A DNA stretch of 64,000 nt from assembly GCA_002772535.1 (NCBI GenBank), contig PFDP01000014.1, forward strand, positions 270,126-334,125, in the 5' to 3' direction. The DNA is from Candidatus Peregrinibacteria bacterium CG10_big_fil_rev_8_21_14_0_10_36_19. GTDB lineage: Bacteria > Patescibacteriota > Gracilibacteria > UBA1369 > LOWO2-01-FULL-3. The translations under genes and the position numbers were made by a program. Of the stretch, positions 44,993 through 54,759 are shown piece after piece; the stretch's first letter is position 1, and each line of letters opens with the position of its first letter. The notes beneath the pieces were generated by a model. It saw only the letters and a list, made by a program, of their open reading frames with translations, searched no databases and had not been told where the DNA came from.

Positions 44993-46786
44993 ATGGAAAT
45001 ATACAACATAGCCATCGTCGCTCACGTAGACCACGGCAAAACAACGCTTGTAGACGCTCTACTAAAGGCCTCAGAAACTTTCAACACTCATAAAGGTATT
45101 GAAGAAAGAGCCATGGACTCAAACGATCAAGAAAAAGAACGCGGAATCACAATTTACGCAAAAAACGCTGCAATCACTTACAAAGGTAAAAAAATCAACA
45201 TTGTTGATACACCTGGACATGCCGATTTCGGATCAGAAGTAGAACGCGTACTTAGAACTGTAGATGCTGTAGTTTTAGTTGTAGATGCCTACGAAGGGCC
45301 AATGCCACAAACTAAATTTGTACTAAAAAAATCACTGGAACTAGGTCATAAAGTATTGGTTGTTGTAAATAAGATCGACAAACCTATGGCGCGTCCAGAC
45401 GAGGTAATAGACCTAACATTTGATCTTTTCGGAAACCTAGGCGCAAACGATGCTCAACTTGATTTTCCATACATTTATGCAATTGCAAAAAACGGAGTAG
45501 CTGTAAAAAATCTTAATGACCCTCAAGAAAACATAAACCCACTTCTAGACTTCATTCTAGAAAATGTAAAACCAGCAAACGGAAACACAGAAGAAGAATT
45601 CAAAATGCAACCAGCAACACTAGCATACGATAACTTCCTAGGACGCATCGCAGTTGGCCGTGTTTACTCTGGAACATTAAAAGAAAACTCAAGTGTAACA
45701 ATCATCAACTCAGAAGGAACAAAACGCCAAGGAAGAGTTACAAAAATATTCAGCTTTGAGGGAATGGATAAAATCGAAGCAAAAGAAGCTGTTGCAGGCG
45801 ATATAGTTGCAATTGCAGGTTTAACAGACATAGATGTAGGAGAAACCATCAGCACAAATCCAGACACAGAACCATTACCAGCAATCAAAGTAGACCCACC
45901 ATCACTTGCCATAGATTTCATGGTAAACGATTCACCTTTCGCCGGACAAGATGGAAAATATGTAACGAGTCGTCACATCAAAGATCGTCTAGAAAAAGAA
46001 TTACAAACAAATGTGGGACTAAAAATCGAACCACAGCCAAACAGTGACGCAGTAAAAGTATACGGACGTGGAGAAATGCACATCGCAGTACTCATTGAAA
46101 GCATGAGGCGTGAAGGTTTTGAGCTACAAATCTCACAACCGGAAGTAATCATGCAAGAAATTGATGGTCAAAAATGTGAACCTATAGAAACAGCTGTAGT
46201 AAATGTTCCTGAAGATATGGCAGGATCAATCATCGAAGCTCTTGGAAAAAGAAAAGGGATCATGAAAAACATGAAAACAGAAAACGGAAATACAAGTATG
46301 GAGTTTGAAATTCCTACTCGTGGACTTCTAGGATTCCGTTCACTATTCCTACTACTCACAAAAGGTGAAGGAACTTTATTCCACGCCTTTGACCACTTTG
46401 CACCACACGTTGGACCAATCGAAAAACGTGCCGTTGGATCACTAATTTCAGGAGAAACAGGAGCAACAATGGCATATTCATTATGGAAACTACAAGAACG
46501 TGGACCACTGTTCGTTGGACCTGCTGTTGAAATCTACGAAGGTATGATCATCGGAGAACACAACCAAGGAACAGACCTAGTAGTAAATGCAACAAAGAAC
46601 AAAAAGCTTACAAACGTGCGTGCATCTGGATCAGACGAAGCCCTAACTCTAACTCCAATTGCAGATATGACACTGGAAAAAGCGATTGAATACATCAAAG
46701 ATGACGAATATGTAGAAATCACCCCAACAAAAATTCGTCTAAGAAAGAGATACCTCAAAGAACACGAAAGAAAAAGATTTAAATAA
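44993..46786 (+). CDS. typA: ribosome-associated GTPase TypA/BipA
   Basis: A 597-residue translational GTPase that aids ribosome assembly and stress translation. G motifs: AHVDHGKTT (8-16), the switch region with [18 protein letters not shown], and [10 protein letters not shown]. Domains II/III and V follow, with the BipA-typical C-terminal segment ([29 protein letters not shown]). I start at ATG 44993; an upstream in-frame start would add seven residues not seen in the family. Confidence 0.96.
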   Translation: MEIYNIAIVAHVDHGKTTLVDALLKASETFNTHKGIEERAMDSNDQEKERGITIYAKNAAITYKGKKINIVDTPGHADFGSEVERVLRTVDAVVLVVDAYEGPMPQTKFVLKKSLELGHKVLVVVNKIDKPMARPDEVIDLTFDLFGNLGANDAQLDFPYIYAIAKNGVAVKNLNDPQENINPLLDFILENVKPANGNTEEEFKMQPATLAYDNFLGRIAVGRVYSGTLKENSSVTIINSEGTKRQGRVTKIFSFEGMDKIEAKEAVAGDIVAIAGLTDIDVGETISTNPDTEPLPAIKVDPPSLAIDFMVNDSPFAGQDGKYVTSRHIKDRLEKELQTNVGLKIEPQPNSDAVKVYGRGEMHIAVLIESMRREGFELQISQPEVIMQEIDGQKCEPIETAVVNVPEDMAGSIIEALGKRKGIMKNMKTENGNTSMEFEIPTRGLLGFRSLFLLLTKGEGTLFHAFDHFAPHVGPIEKRAVGSLISGETGATMAYSLWKLQERGPLFVGPAVEIYEGMIIGEHNQGTDLVVNATKNKKLTNVRASGSDEALTLTPIADMTLEKAIEYIKDDEYVEITPTKIRLRKRYLKEHERKRFK

Positions 46787-46788
46787 TC

Positions 46789-47337
46789 TTAATTTTTATA
46801 CCAATTTTCATTTATAAAGCCCTCCCTTCCGGAGCCGGCTTTATAAAGTTGGTAATGCAATGCACGCTTTTTGTAATACCCCTGATGATCATCCTCAGCC
46901 GGAAAAAATGTACTAAAAGGCAAAACTTCCGTAACAATTGGCTTATCAAATTTTCCACTCATTATCAAATCATCCTTAGATTTTTGAGCCAAAACACGCT
47001 GACTCTCATTATGGTAATAAATAGCCGTTTTATAACCAGAACCTCTATCAGTAAACTGCCCACCAGCATCAGTAGGATCAATCTGTCTCCAAAACACTTT
47101 TAGCAAATCTTCATACTGAACCTTCTGTGGATCATAAAAAACCTCCACCGCCTCACGATGACCAGTTTTACCACTCACGACAGCATAATAATTAGCATCC
47201 TCCTCTGCTCCACCAGCATAACCAGTAATAGCCTCAACCACACCGTCCAACTCCTCAAAAGCCGGCTCAATACACCAAAAACAACCACCTGCAAAAGTAG
47301 CTTTTTCATATCCATCAAACTGCGACATATCAACCAT
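46789..47337 (-). CDS. msrA: peptide-methionine (S)-S-oxide reductase
   Basis: MsrA reduces methionine-S-sulfoxide in proteins. It is 182 residues with the active-site GGCFWCIEP (catalytic Cys19, second Cys at 22). Further motifs are EAITGYAGGAEEDANY, FWRQIDPTDAGGQFTDRGSGYK and the C-terminal LYKAGSGREGF. No separate MsrB domain is fused. It is convergent with typA, 2 bases away. Confidence 0.96.
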   Translation of the reverse strand: MVDMSQFDGYEKATFAGGCFWCIEPAFEELDGVVEAITGYAGGAEEDANYYAVVSGKTGHREAVEVFYDPQKVQYEDLLKVFWRQIDPTDAGGQFTDRGSGYKTAIYYHNESQRVLAQKSKDDLIMSGKFDKPIVTEVLPFSTFFPAEDDHQGYYKKRALHYQLYKAGSGREGFINENWYKN

Positions 47338-47430
47338 ATATTCAGCCTAATACAAAAGCCTTAAATTTTCTATTGCATTTTAGAAGTAAATGAAGATAAT
47401 TCAATTATCTATAACATAAAATAAACCTAT

Positions 47431-47604
47431 ATGGGACATAGCTGTCAATGCGGAGATGAATGCCCTCTATGCACAGAGTGTGACGCTCCAAAATGTGAAT
47501 GTTACTGTGATTTCTACGAAGGAGACGACGAAGAAGAGGATGAGTATGGAGATGACGACGACGAAGGTTACGGCGACGACGATGATGATGAAGACGAATT
47601 CTAG
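47431..47604 (+). CDS. Cys-rich acidic mini-protein
   Basis: A 57-residue ORF. The first 26 residues hold eight Cys (CQCGDECPLCTECDAPKCEC...C), in CxC, CxxC and CxCxC spacings like metallothioneins or double zinc knuckles. The C-terminal half is almost all Asp/Glu with Gly and Tyr (EGDDEEEDEYGDDDDEGYG). A metal-binding or metal-storage role is plausible. A bidirectional terminator follows. No copy of this layout is familiar to me. Start codon and frame are unambiguous, but the upstream region has only weak promoter signals. Confidence 0.6.
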   Translation: MGHSCQCGDECPLCTECDAPKCECYCDFYEGDDEEEDEYGDDDDEGYGDDDDDEDEF

Positions 47605-47613
47605 TAACAAAAT

Positions 47614-47640
47614 TAGCCCCGCCTAAGGCGGGGCTTTTAT
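47614..47640. terminator. bidirectional terminator
   Basis: A 9-bp stem AGCCCCGCC/GGCGGGGCT with TAA loop lies between the Cys-rich gene and the convergent FkbM-like gene. There is a T-run on the plus side and an A-run opposite. Confidence 0.85.
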
Positions 47641-48303
47641 TTATCTACGCGCTAATAAAAATCCCATCCTATTATCATAGTGGGATTTTTTAGATTCCAC
47701 TATGTAACCATTTTTTCTCAATAAATCAGCCAATTTCAAACTATCCATACCATCAGCAAATTCATGGTATTCAATATAAAAAGACTTAACCTTTAAAAAC
47801 TCTTCACTCGTAAAAGCAGCCAAAATTTCAAATTCCGCTCCTTCACAGTCCAATTTCATCAAATCAACTTTATCAAACCTAGAAAGTAGCTGCTTCACCC
47901 CCAAGCACTGCACCTTAACCTCAGCCCCTTCAACAAAAAAAGAATGATTATGACTATCCTCACTCAAATTAAACCCTCTCACCCCACTTTCCGCCGCAAT
48001 AGCAACATTCTTACACTTAACATTATTACAATGATTAACCTTCAAACTCTCCTTTAAGGCACTAAAATTATCAGGTGCCGGCTCATAAGCGAAAATTAAA
48101 GCCTTTTCATTTAAAGCAGCGCAATACACAGAAAAACAACCAATGTGCGCCCCAACATCCAAAATACAATGAGATTTAGCTATAATTTCATCAACTACTT
48201 TATAATCCCTATCAACAAAAACCTCCTCAAAAACCGACTCATCAGCCTGTGAATTTAATTCAAAATTAATCTTCTTCCCAAATATTTTAATTTCTCTATT
48301 CAT
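47641..48303 (-). CDS. FkbM-family methyltransferase
   Basis: A 220-residue SAM-dependent methylase of the FkbM family. Motif I ILDVGAHIGCFSVYCA, then IFAYEPAPDNFSALKESL, and the family's KLDCEGAEFEIL. Members often O-methylate glycans or lipids, but the substrate is unknown. I start at ATG 48303 (MNREIKIFG). The start overlaps the stop of the thioredoxin-like gene by 8 bases, so they are cotranscribed. Confidence 0.88.
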   Translation of the reverse strand: MNREIKIFGKKINFELNSQADESVFEEVFVDRDYKVVDEIIAKSHCILDVGAHIGCFSVYCAALNEKALIFAYEPAPDNFSALKESLKVNHCNNVKCKNVAIAAESGVRGFNLSEDSHNHSFFVEGAEVKVQCLGVKQLLSRFDKVDLMKLDCEGAEFEILAAFTSEEFLKVKSFYIEYHEFADGMDSLKLADLLRKNGYIVESKKSHYDNRMGFLLARR

Positions 48304-48838
48304 TTCTCCATTTAATTGAGCAGCCCATTGAAGGCTTTTGGATTTCCAACACCTCACCCTTCAAAGCAGCATCTACCGCATCTTTTAATTCCTCTTTTGT
48401 AACCATCTCCGGATTTTGCCAATTATCATCAATTCTACCATGATAAACCAATTTCCTATCTTTATCATAAACAAAAATATCAGGAGTACATTGAGCACCA
48501 TATGCTTTAGCAACCTCCTGACTTTCATCAACCAAATACGGAAAATTCAAACCTTCAACCAATTTCATATTTTTAAAACTATCATCAGGATAGTTCGGAT
48601 GAATATTAGAATTAATACCTAAAAATTGAACATTTTCACCCGCAAAGTGATCCACCAAAGCAAAAAGTCTTTTAAAAACAGCTTTTACATAAGGACAATG
48701 ATTACAAATAAACATCACTACCAACACATATTTATCATCATAATCAGATAAAGCATGCATCTTATCATCAACCCCCATAAGCCTAAAGTTAAAGGCTGGA
48801 GTTCCCATCGCTATTTTTTCAGATTCCAAAAGTACCAT
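48296..48838 (-). CDS. thioredoxin-family (peroxiredoxin-like) protein
   Basis: A 180-residue cytoplasmic protein of the AhpC/TSA-like thioredoxin family. CxxC-type site FICNHCPYVKA (about 46-56), TPDIFVYDKDRKLVYHGRIDDNW, and the subgroup's closing PSMGCSIKWR. It lacks a signal peptide. Redox partner unknown. Start is taken at ATG 48838; a longer reading adds six residues. It is followed with overlap by the FkbM-like gene. Confidence 0.85.
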   Translation of the reverse strand: MVLLESEKIAMGTPAFNFRLMGVDDKMHALSDYDDKYVLVVMFICNHCPYVKAVFKRLFALVDHFAGENVQFLGINSNIHPNYPDDSFKNMKLVEGLNFPYLVDESQEVAKAYGAQCTPDIFVYDKDRKLVYHGRIDDNWQNPEMVTKEELKDAVDAALKGEVLEIQKPSMGCSIKWRNE

Positions 48839-48907
48839 GGCAATTTTATACCACAAAAAAAGAGGCCAACCAATAGTAGTTAAGCCTCTCCATAGGAATG
48901 AGTAATA

Positions 48908-50437
48908 TTAAAAACCACCTTTTATGAACTGATTCGTAACCTCATGATGATCCAAAACTTCACGCTTTTTAACCTTAGTTCCAAGAGCTTTTGGAGATCT
49001 ATCAGCAGCCCATTCTTTAAGTTCCATATATTTTAGATGATTATCTTCACCCAAAATTTCTCTCATAAAATCACTACGACCAAAACACCCTAACGCTTCG
49101 TAAATATTTGAAGGCAAAATATCCACTTCAGAACCATAAACTTCTTTTTCCATTTCCATAATGCGATCATCAGAAGCTTTAATACCAGCAAGACCAGCTT
49201 TAACTAAAGAAAAAATACACATATATGGATTAGCATCAGGAGCCACCGTTCTCACTTCAATACGCGCGCTTTTTTCATTTCCAACCGGAATTCTAATCAT
49301 AGAACCTCTATCAACAGCTGAAAATTTAATTGCGTTGGGAGCTTCATAATTAGGATCCAAACGTCTATAAGAGTTAACAGAAGAGTTCATAATTAAACAC
49401 AAATCATTGGCATAATATAAAATTCCAGTCACAAAACGACGAGCCACAGCAGATAAACTCAAAGAATCATCAGCGTCATAAAAAGAATTCTTCCCATCGT
49501 TAGAGATAGACATATTCATATGCATACCACTACCATTCAAAGTTTGTATTGGTTTTGGCAAAAAGCTAGCCGTATACCCCATTGAATTTGCAACTTGTCG
49601 AGCTAAAAATTTGTACAACTGAATCTGATCAGCTGTTTCTAAAGCCATGCAATACTTAAAGTTTAATTCAAATTGAGCAGGGGCAACCTCAGGATGATCT
49701 TTTTCGTTTTCAAAAGCCAAAGCTCTTTTTACTTCGGCAAACTTATCAATAAAAAGTCTTAGTGTGTCTTGAGGCAAAGAGCTAAAATAACCACTCATAG
49801 TAGCTAATTCAAATCCCTTTTCCTCATCGAAAATTTGCTCAGCCTTAAGCCCATCAAACAAAAATCCTTCTACCTCAGGTGCAACATTTACAAGCAAACC
49901 TTGTGCACTCAACTCAGCAGAAAAACTATGCAATAAAGCTCTAAAATCTGACTCATACAAACTACCATCTCTATTACAAACATTACCAAACACTAAAACC
50001 TTACCAGCACCAAAAAGATCAGCAGGAAGCCATCTAAAAGTACCCCAATCAACCTTCAAACGCAGATCAGACTGAGCTAAATCAGTAAAACCTTTAATAG
50101 AAGACCCGTCAAAAGTTAAATTATCTTCAGCTCCAATAATAAACTTTCTATCATAATCCAAAGTATGTAAACGACCTTCCAGATCAGAAAAACAAACAGT
50201 TACACACTTAATTCCAGCTTCTCTAGATAAATAATCTAAAAACTCAGCTCTCATCTCATCAGCAGGTACGCCAGCCAACCTACGCATTTTAACTTCTAAA
50301 TTTTTTTCCTCAAGCTCCGCATAAGACAAATCAAGCAAATGTGGCTGCTTCCATAACACAGCACCATATTCACGCTCCCTCCCCTTAATTTCTCTACCAG
50401 CCTGAACCCCAATAGAACTTGTAACTAGATCTGACAT
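48908..50437 (-). CDS. glnA: glutamine synthetase type I
   Basis: GlnA makes glutamine from glutamate, ammonia and ATP. It has 509 residues. Motifs: FDGSSIKGF (about 128-136), KPIQTLNGSGMHMNMS, NSYRRLDPNYEAPNAIKFS, and RIEVRTVAPDANPYM. An extra ~60-residue N-terminal extension precedes the beta-grasp domain. The NLYDLP adenylylation loop of enterobacterial GlnA is not present (the corresponding area reads PSNIYEALG), so regulation is not by adenylylation. The upstream region has a run of AAGGCT-type hairpins that may be regulatory or only a terminator. Confidence 0.95.
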   Translation of the reverse strand: MSDLVTSSIGVQAGREIKGREREYGAVLWKQPHLLDLSYAELEEKNLEVKMRRLAGVPADEMRAEFLDYLSREAGIKCVTVCFSDLEGRLHTLDYDRKFIIGAEDNLTFDGSSIKGFTDLAQSDLRLKVDWGTFRWLPADLFGAGKVLVFGNVCNRDGSLYESDFRALLHSFSAELSAQGLLVNVAPEVEGFLFDGLKAEQIFDEEKGFELATMSGYFSSLPQDTLRLFIDKFAEVKRALAFENEKDHPEVAPAQFELNFKYCMALETADQIQLYKFLARQVANSMGYTASFLPKPIQTLNGSGMHMNMSISNDGKNSFYDADDSLSLSAVARRFVTGILYYANDLCLIMNSSVNSYRRLDPNYEAPNAIKFSAVDRGSMIRIPVGNEKSARIEVRTVAPDANPYMCIFSLVKAGLAGIKASDDRIMEMEKEVYGSEVDILPSNIYEALGCFGRSDFMREILGEDNHLKYMELKEWAADRSPKALGTKVKKREVLDHHEVTNQFIKGGF

Positions 50438-50644
50438 AAATCATCAGTTAAATAATAACACCTACTACTTACATCAGAACAAAAACCCAAATCAAGGCTT
50501 AAAAAAGCCATAAAACAGACATGTCGAAACTTCCGTAACAGGCTAAAAAGCCTTAGCAAAAATGGAGAAATCATACAAAAAGGCTTTGTTGTAGAAATTT
50601 TCTACACACTAAATAAGCCTTGCTCAAAAATCATCTTCATACCC
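50438..50644. other. leader/intergenic region upstream of glnA
   Basis: 207 bases holding the terminator of the DUF4010 gene (50577-50621) and, nearer glnA, further AAGGCT/AGCCTT hairpin pairs on the minus strand around 50496-50553. No riboswitch class is recognised. Confidence 0.4.
50577..50621 (-). terminator. terminator of the DUF4010/MgtC-like gene
   Basis: Nested hairpin: outer AAGGCTT/AAGCCTT with T5, and an inner TGTAGAAA/TTTCTACA. Confidence 0.7.
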
Positions 50645-51886
50645 TTATAATAAAACTAATGACCCAACACCAACCACAGAAGCCACAAGAGAAATAATTA
50701 ACACTCTCATGCCAACCTTTTTAGAACCCAAAAACAATAAAATAAAAGATTTAGACAAGTTATTCACTATAATCGCAATGATTATAGCCATAGCTGCAGA
50801 ATCGAAATCCACACTTTTACCAGCCAAATTTGCAACAGAAATAGTAATAGAATCAATATCCACAGTACCACTAACAACACTTGTAATATAAAGACCAGTA
50901 TCACCCAACACAGCGCTAGCAAACTTAACAAAAAACAAAATTATTCCAAACAAAGCACCAAATTTCATTGCAGAAATTAAAGAAAAAGGACTTTCCAACC
51001 TCAACTCAGCGTCTTTAACAGACATATCACCATCCCTCTTGATCCAAAACAAGAAAGCCATAACCAGAGTTACAACACCCATGGCAACCACAGGAACAAA
51101 TAAATATTTAAGTAATTCAGAGTTTACAACCGAAACCTCAATCAAAACCCTCACAAACATACCAGTTACAGCCACCATCATTGCAAAAACATAAGGATTT
51201 ACAATTCTCGGAGTTTTTTTACTATTATCGGCAAAACTCAATGCCAAAGCAGTAGTTGAAATAAAACCACCCAAAAATCCACTCAAACCTATTCCCTTTC
51301 TGGTACCAAAGAATTTAATCGCAAAATAACTCAAAAATGAAAGTCCAGAAACAAAAACTACCATTAGCCACACCAAGTATGGATTAAAAAACTCATAAGG
51401 CCCATAATTTTGATTCGGCAAAAGCGGCAACACCACAAACGCAATCAAAATAAACTTTAACGCAGAGGTAAGCTCAAGATTTTTAACCCTTTTAGACAGC
51501 AAATGAAGTTTAGATTTAAAATGCAAAATACCAAGAGTAGCAAGTGTAACAGTAATTGCCATGTCAATCTCCCCCATCATGCTCAAAATACCAACAATAT
51601 ACACAACAACAGTAGCAACCTCAGAGGTTAACCCTTTATCCTTAGAGCTAACATAAGAAGCAATAACTAATGAAAACACACCAACCGCTAAAACCGCAGC
51701 AATCACAACAGAAAAATCAGCCAAAACATAAGAAAGAGCACCAATTAAACCAATAAGTGTATATGTACGAATACCAACTGCAATAGCCCCACCATTAGAT
51801 TGGCCACTTTTTTCACGCTCTAGCCCCAAAAGAAGTGAAAGTGCCAAAGCTATAACTAAATGCTTAAAAACGATAAAATCCATCAT
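50645..51886 (-). CDS. MgtC/SapB-DUF4010 membrane protein
   Basis: A 413-residue protein with about 10-12 TM helices. N-terminal MgtC-like part has LLLGLEREKSG and VGIRTYTLIGLIGALSYVL. The C-terminal DUF4010 contains GLSGFLGGFISTTALALSFADNSK and the glycine-rich last helices. Family members are implicated in Mg or cation homeostasis, without proof of transport. It ends with a terminator before glnA's promoter. Confidence 0.9.
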   Translation of the reverse strand: MMDFIVFKHLVIALALSLLLGLEREKSGQSNGGAIAVGIRTYTLIGLIGALSYVLADFSVVIAAVLAVGVFSLVIASYVSSKDKGLTSEVATVVVYIVGILSMMGEIDMAITVTLATLGILHFKSKLHLLSKRVKNLELTSALKFILIAFVVLPLLPNQNYGPYEFFNPYLVWLMVVFVSGLSFLSYFAIKFFGTRKGIGLSGFLGGFISTTALALSFADNSKKTPRIVNPYVFAMMVAVTGMFVRVLIEVSVVNSELLKYLFVPVVAMGVVTLVMAFLFWIKRDGDMSVKDAELRLESPFSLISAMKFGALFGIILFFVKFASAVLGDTGLYITSVVSGTVDIDSITISVANLAGKSVDFDSAAMAIIIAIIVNNLSKSFILLFLGSKKVGMRVLIISLVASVVGVGSLVLL

Positions 51887-51926
51887 TGAATTATACCATT
51901 TTTAAGACCTTTTTACAATAACGGAA

Positions 51927-52121
51927 TTAACACATTTTCTTATCTAGTGAACGCAAAGCTCTAGCCGTAATTCTCATCTTCTCTACCTTACCTGTTAATG
52001 GGTTTTTAACCTTTTTAACAACCAAGTTAGGAATATAACGACGTTTTCCAGCATTCATAGCGTGACTTCGTGTATTACCTGTTGAAGGTCTGCTGCCTGT
52101 AATTTGACATATTTTAGACAT
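51927..52121 (-). CDS. rpmB: 50S ribosomal protein L28
   Basis: A 64-residue L28. SKICQITGSRPSTGNTRSHAMN, KRRYIPNL and ITARALRSLDK are typical. The first Cys pair of zinc-containing L28s is not complete (only Cys5 and Cys64), so it is a C-minus type. A separate short unit divergent from the aspartase/fumarase gene. Confidence 0.95.
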   Translation of the reverse strand: MSKICQITGSRPSTGNTRSHAMNAGKRRYIPNLVVKKVKNPLTGKVEKMRITARALRSLDKKMC

Positions 52122-52192
52122 AGTGCGAGAACTTTAACAACTTCCAAAAAAAATATCAACCTCTTTTTTTTTACAAAGAAATAACATATCAT

Positions 52193-53524
52193 ATGCACAT
52201 GAAAATTGGAGAATTTACAGAAAAAGCGCTTTCAAACTTCCAAATCAGCGGAATAAAAGCACCAAGAATATTTACAAAAGCACTAGGACGAGTAAAACTA
52301 GCTGCAGCACAAGCAAATAACACACTTGGATTACTTAGCGATGAAGAATATAAGGCAATAGAAACAGCTGCACTGGAGTTTATTGAAGGAAAATATGATG
52401 ATTTCTTCACAATAGATATTTTTCAAGCTGGCGCAGGAACTTCATATAACATGAATTCCAACGAAATAATTGCCGAAAGGGCAAATGAAATCAACAATCT
52501 AAACATTCATCCAAACAATCATATCAACATTGCTCAATCTACAAACGATGTCATACCAACCGCTACAAAAATTGCAATATTAGACCAATTACCAAAACTA
52601 TACGAAGCAATCACATCAATTGAAAAAACTTTAAAAGAATTAGCAGAAAAACATAAAAATTCACTCAAAATAGGGCGCACACATCTACAAGACGCTGTGC
52701 CAATTACCTTTGGACAAGAATTTGACGCCTACCTTAAAGCAATCGAAAAAAGCCATAAATCAATAAAAACAAGCGCCGAAGAAATTTATGAATTAGGCAT
52801 AGGAGGTACAGCAGTAGGAACAGGCATTAATACAGACCCCCAATATAAAGACTTAATAGTTAAAAATCTTTCTAACATCACAGGACTAAATCTAAAATCA
52901 GGAGAAAATCTCACAGAAATGGCAAATAATTTTTCTGGATTTCAGAACCTATCAAGCTCTCTAAAATCACTTTGTACAAATTTATTGAACATCTCTTTTG
53001 ATCTCAAAATAATGAATACAGGGCCAAAAGCCGGACTAAGAGAAGTTACACTACCTGAAGTTCAACCAGGATCTTCTATCATGCCTGGAAAAGTAAATCC
53101 ATCAATCCCAGAATGTTTAGACATGATACTTTTTCAAGTTTGTGGTAATCACACAACAATAGAACTAGCAGCTCAAAGAAGCAATTTTGAATTAAATGTA
53201 TTCTGCCCAATAATTATGTATAACCTTCTTCAATCAATCGAAATCCTTGCAAATGGAATAAATATGTTCAACGAAAAAGCATTACAAAATCTACAAGTAA
53301 ACACTGAAATAGCAGCAGAAGAATTAGAAAAAAGTTTAGCCCATGCCACAGCACTATCTCCATACATTGGCTACAAAGAAACTGCAGAAGTGGTGAAAGA
53401 CGCACTCAAAAACAACACAACAATTAAAGCAGAAGTATTAGCAAAAAAGCTACTCAGCGAAGACGAACTCAAAGAAATACTTTCAGTAGAAAGAACAACA
53501 GGCCCTTCTAAAAAAATACAATAG
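52193..53524 (+). CDS. aspartate ammonia-lyase / class II fumarase family
   Basis: A 443-residue member of the aspartase/fumarase superfamily. Motifs: FQAGAGTSYNMNSNE (aspartase-like GAGTS), HPNNHINIAQSTNDVIPTA, RTHLQDAVPITFGQEF, and the catalytic SS-loop GSSIMPGKVNPSIPE. MPGKVNP is fumarase-like while SIPE is aspartase-like, so aspartate versus malate/fumarate cannot be settled. An aspartase would release fumarate and ammonia, of interest next to the nearby glnA. The 3' end overlaps the convergent lipoprotein gene by 17 bases. Confidence 0.85.
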   Translation: MHMKIGEFTEKALSNFQISGIKAPRIFTKALGRVKLAAAQANNTLGLLSDEEYKAIETAALEFIEGKYDDFFTIDIFQAGAGTSYNMNSNEIIAERANEINNLNIHPNNHINIAQSTNDVIPTATKIAILDQLPKLYEAITSIEKTLKELAEKHKNSLKIGRTHLQDAVPITFGQEFDAYLKAIEKSHKSIKTSAEEIYELGIGGTAVGTGINTDPQYKDLIVKNLSNITGLNLKSGENLTEMANNFSGFQNLSSSLKSLCTNLLNISFDLKIMNTGPKAGLREVTLPEVQPGSSIMPGKVNPSIPECLDMILFQVCGNHTTIELAAQRSNFELNVFCPIIMYNLLQSIEILANGINMFNEKALQNLQVNTEIAAEELEKSLAHATALSPYIGYKETAEVVKDALKNNTTIKAEVLAKKLLSEDELKEILSVERTTGPSKKIQ

Positions 53525-54071
53525 TTTTTACAAAATCATCAAAGCCTTGTTTGTGATAAACAAAATAATAACTTGGCAATTTTAATGATGCCTCATATAT
53601 AACATCATCTTTCATAGTGAAAAAATGCCTCACAGCATCATCAGCCCTTCCCTCATCAACAAAAAAACCAGAAATATTTTCACCATCATACCCTTCAATA
53701 GTATACCCCGGGTATCTAGCCTGAATAAAATCTGCCAAGTCATCAAATTCTAAAACATTATCAAACGCCATAACTTTTACTTCCACATTATAGGGATATC
53801 TATTCCCCTCTTTATCCTCTTTTAAATAGTCCACACCAGCTATACGCTTAGACATAGTAGCCCCTTCCCCACTAGGCATACCAACAATTTCATAATCGCT
53901 TAAAGGCAAAAATCTAAATCCAAACCTTTGATTTACATAGTACCCCTGATACTCTCCTTCTTCAATTTTTGTTAATTCAGGAGCCACATAATTATCAACA
54001 TCAAAACTCTCTTGTTTAGAAGTGCAAGAAATTAAAAGCAAAGATATTAATAAAAAAACAATTTTCTTCAT
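53508..54071 (-). CDS. putative lipoprotein
   Basis: A 187-residue protein with a lipobox (KKIVFLLISLLLISC, Cys16). The mature part is acidic with SDYEIVGMPSGEGATMSKRIAG and a predicted beta fold near the C-terminus. No known domain. Starts at ATG 54071. Divergent from the queE promoter, 22 bases away. Confidence 0.7.
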   Translation of the reverse strand: MKKIVFLLISLLLISCTSKQESFDVDNYVAPELTKIEEGEYQGYYVNQRFGFRFLPLSDYEIVGMPSGEGATMSKRIAGVDYLKEDKEGNRYPYNVEVKVMAFDNVLEFDDLADFIQARYPGYTIEGYDGENISGFFVDEGRADDAVRHFFTMKDDVIYEASLKLPSYYFVYHKQGFDDFVKTIVFF

Positions 54072-54092
54072 ATTCAAATTATGGCCTCTTAT

Positions 54093-54120
54093 TTGACTTT
54101 TGCCAAGTCGGCTTCATAAT
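54093..54120 (+). promoter_or_regulatory. queE promoter (leaderless)
   Basis: TTGACT (54093-54098), 16-base spacer, CATAAT (54115-54120). ATG begins 7 bases after the -10, so the mRNA should start at the start codon. Confidence 0.8.
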
Positions 54121-54126
54121 TGGCAC

Positions 54127-54759
54127 ATGCAAGTTTCAGAAATATTTTACTCAGTACAGGGAGAAGGTCCTAATATTGGAATGCCAGCAATTTTTTTAAG
54201 AACAGCTGGATGCCATTTAAGATGCGTATGGTGTGACTCAAAATTCACATGGGAACGCACTTCTGGAAAAAAAATGACAACAAATGAAATCATAAAAGAG
54301 TTAAAAAAATTCCCATGCAAACATCTAATAATAACAGGCGGAGAGCCATTAATACAACAATCTGCAATCAAAGAACTTTTAGAAAAATTGAAAGATTACT
54401 ATATAGAAATAGAAACATCTGGATCACTTAAATCATATTTAGACGATTATGTTAATCACTACAACTGCTCACCAAAATTAAGTAATTCAAAAAACAAAAC
54501 CATTCGTCTAGAAAAACTTCCAGATGAAAAAACAGTTTATAAATTCGTTGTAGATTCACCAAAAGATCTAAAAGAAATAAAAGAATTTATTAAAACTAAT
54601 AAAATAGCTCAGAAAAATGTTGTACTCATGCCACAAGGAATTAAAAAACGTGAAATTGCCGAACGCTCAAAATGGCTAGTTGAAATATGCAAAAAAGAAA
54701 ATTTTCGTTTTTCACCTAGACTACATATCAATATTTGGGGTAATAAAAGAAAAGTATGA
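54127..54759 (+). CDS. queE: 7-carboxy-7-deazaguanine synthase
   Basis: QueE is a radical-SAM enzyme making CDG, an intermediate of queuosine. 210 residues. The cluster motif is CHLRCVWC (CX3CX2C), preceded by SVQGEGPNIGMPAIFLRTAG and followed by TWERTSGKK. Later LIITGGEPLIQQ and SPRLHINIWGNKR. I start at ATG 54127 because it sits 7 bases after the -10; an upstream in-frame start lies inside the promoter. The last codons overlap queC by four bases (ATGA). Confidence 0.94.
   Translation: MQVSEIFYSVQGEGPNIGMPAIFLRTAGCHLRCVWCDSKFTWERTSGKKMTTNEIIKELKKFPCKHLIITGGEPLIQQSAIKELLEKLKDYYIEIETSGSLKSYLDDYVNHYNCSPKLSNSKNKTIRLEKLPDEKTVYKFVVDSPKDLKEIKEFIKTNKIAQKNVVLMPQGIKKREIAERSKWLVEICKKENFRFSPRLHINIWGNKRKV

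Noticed and set aside
50438..50576. Glutamine riboswitch upstream of glnA
   Set aside because: The region has AAGGCT hairpins but no recognised glnA-motif core; terminator and leader hairpins explain it as well.
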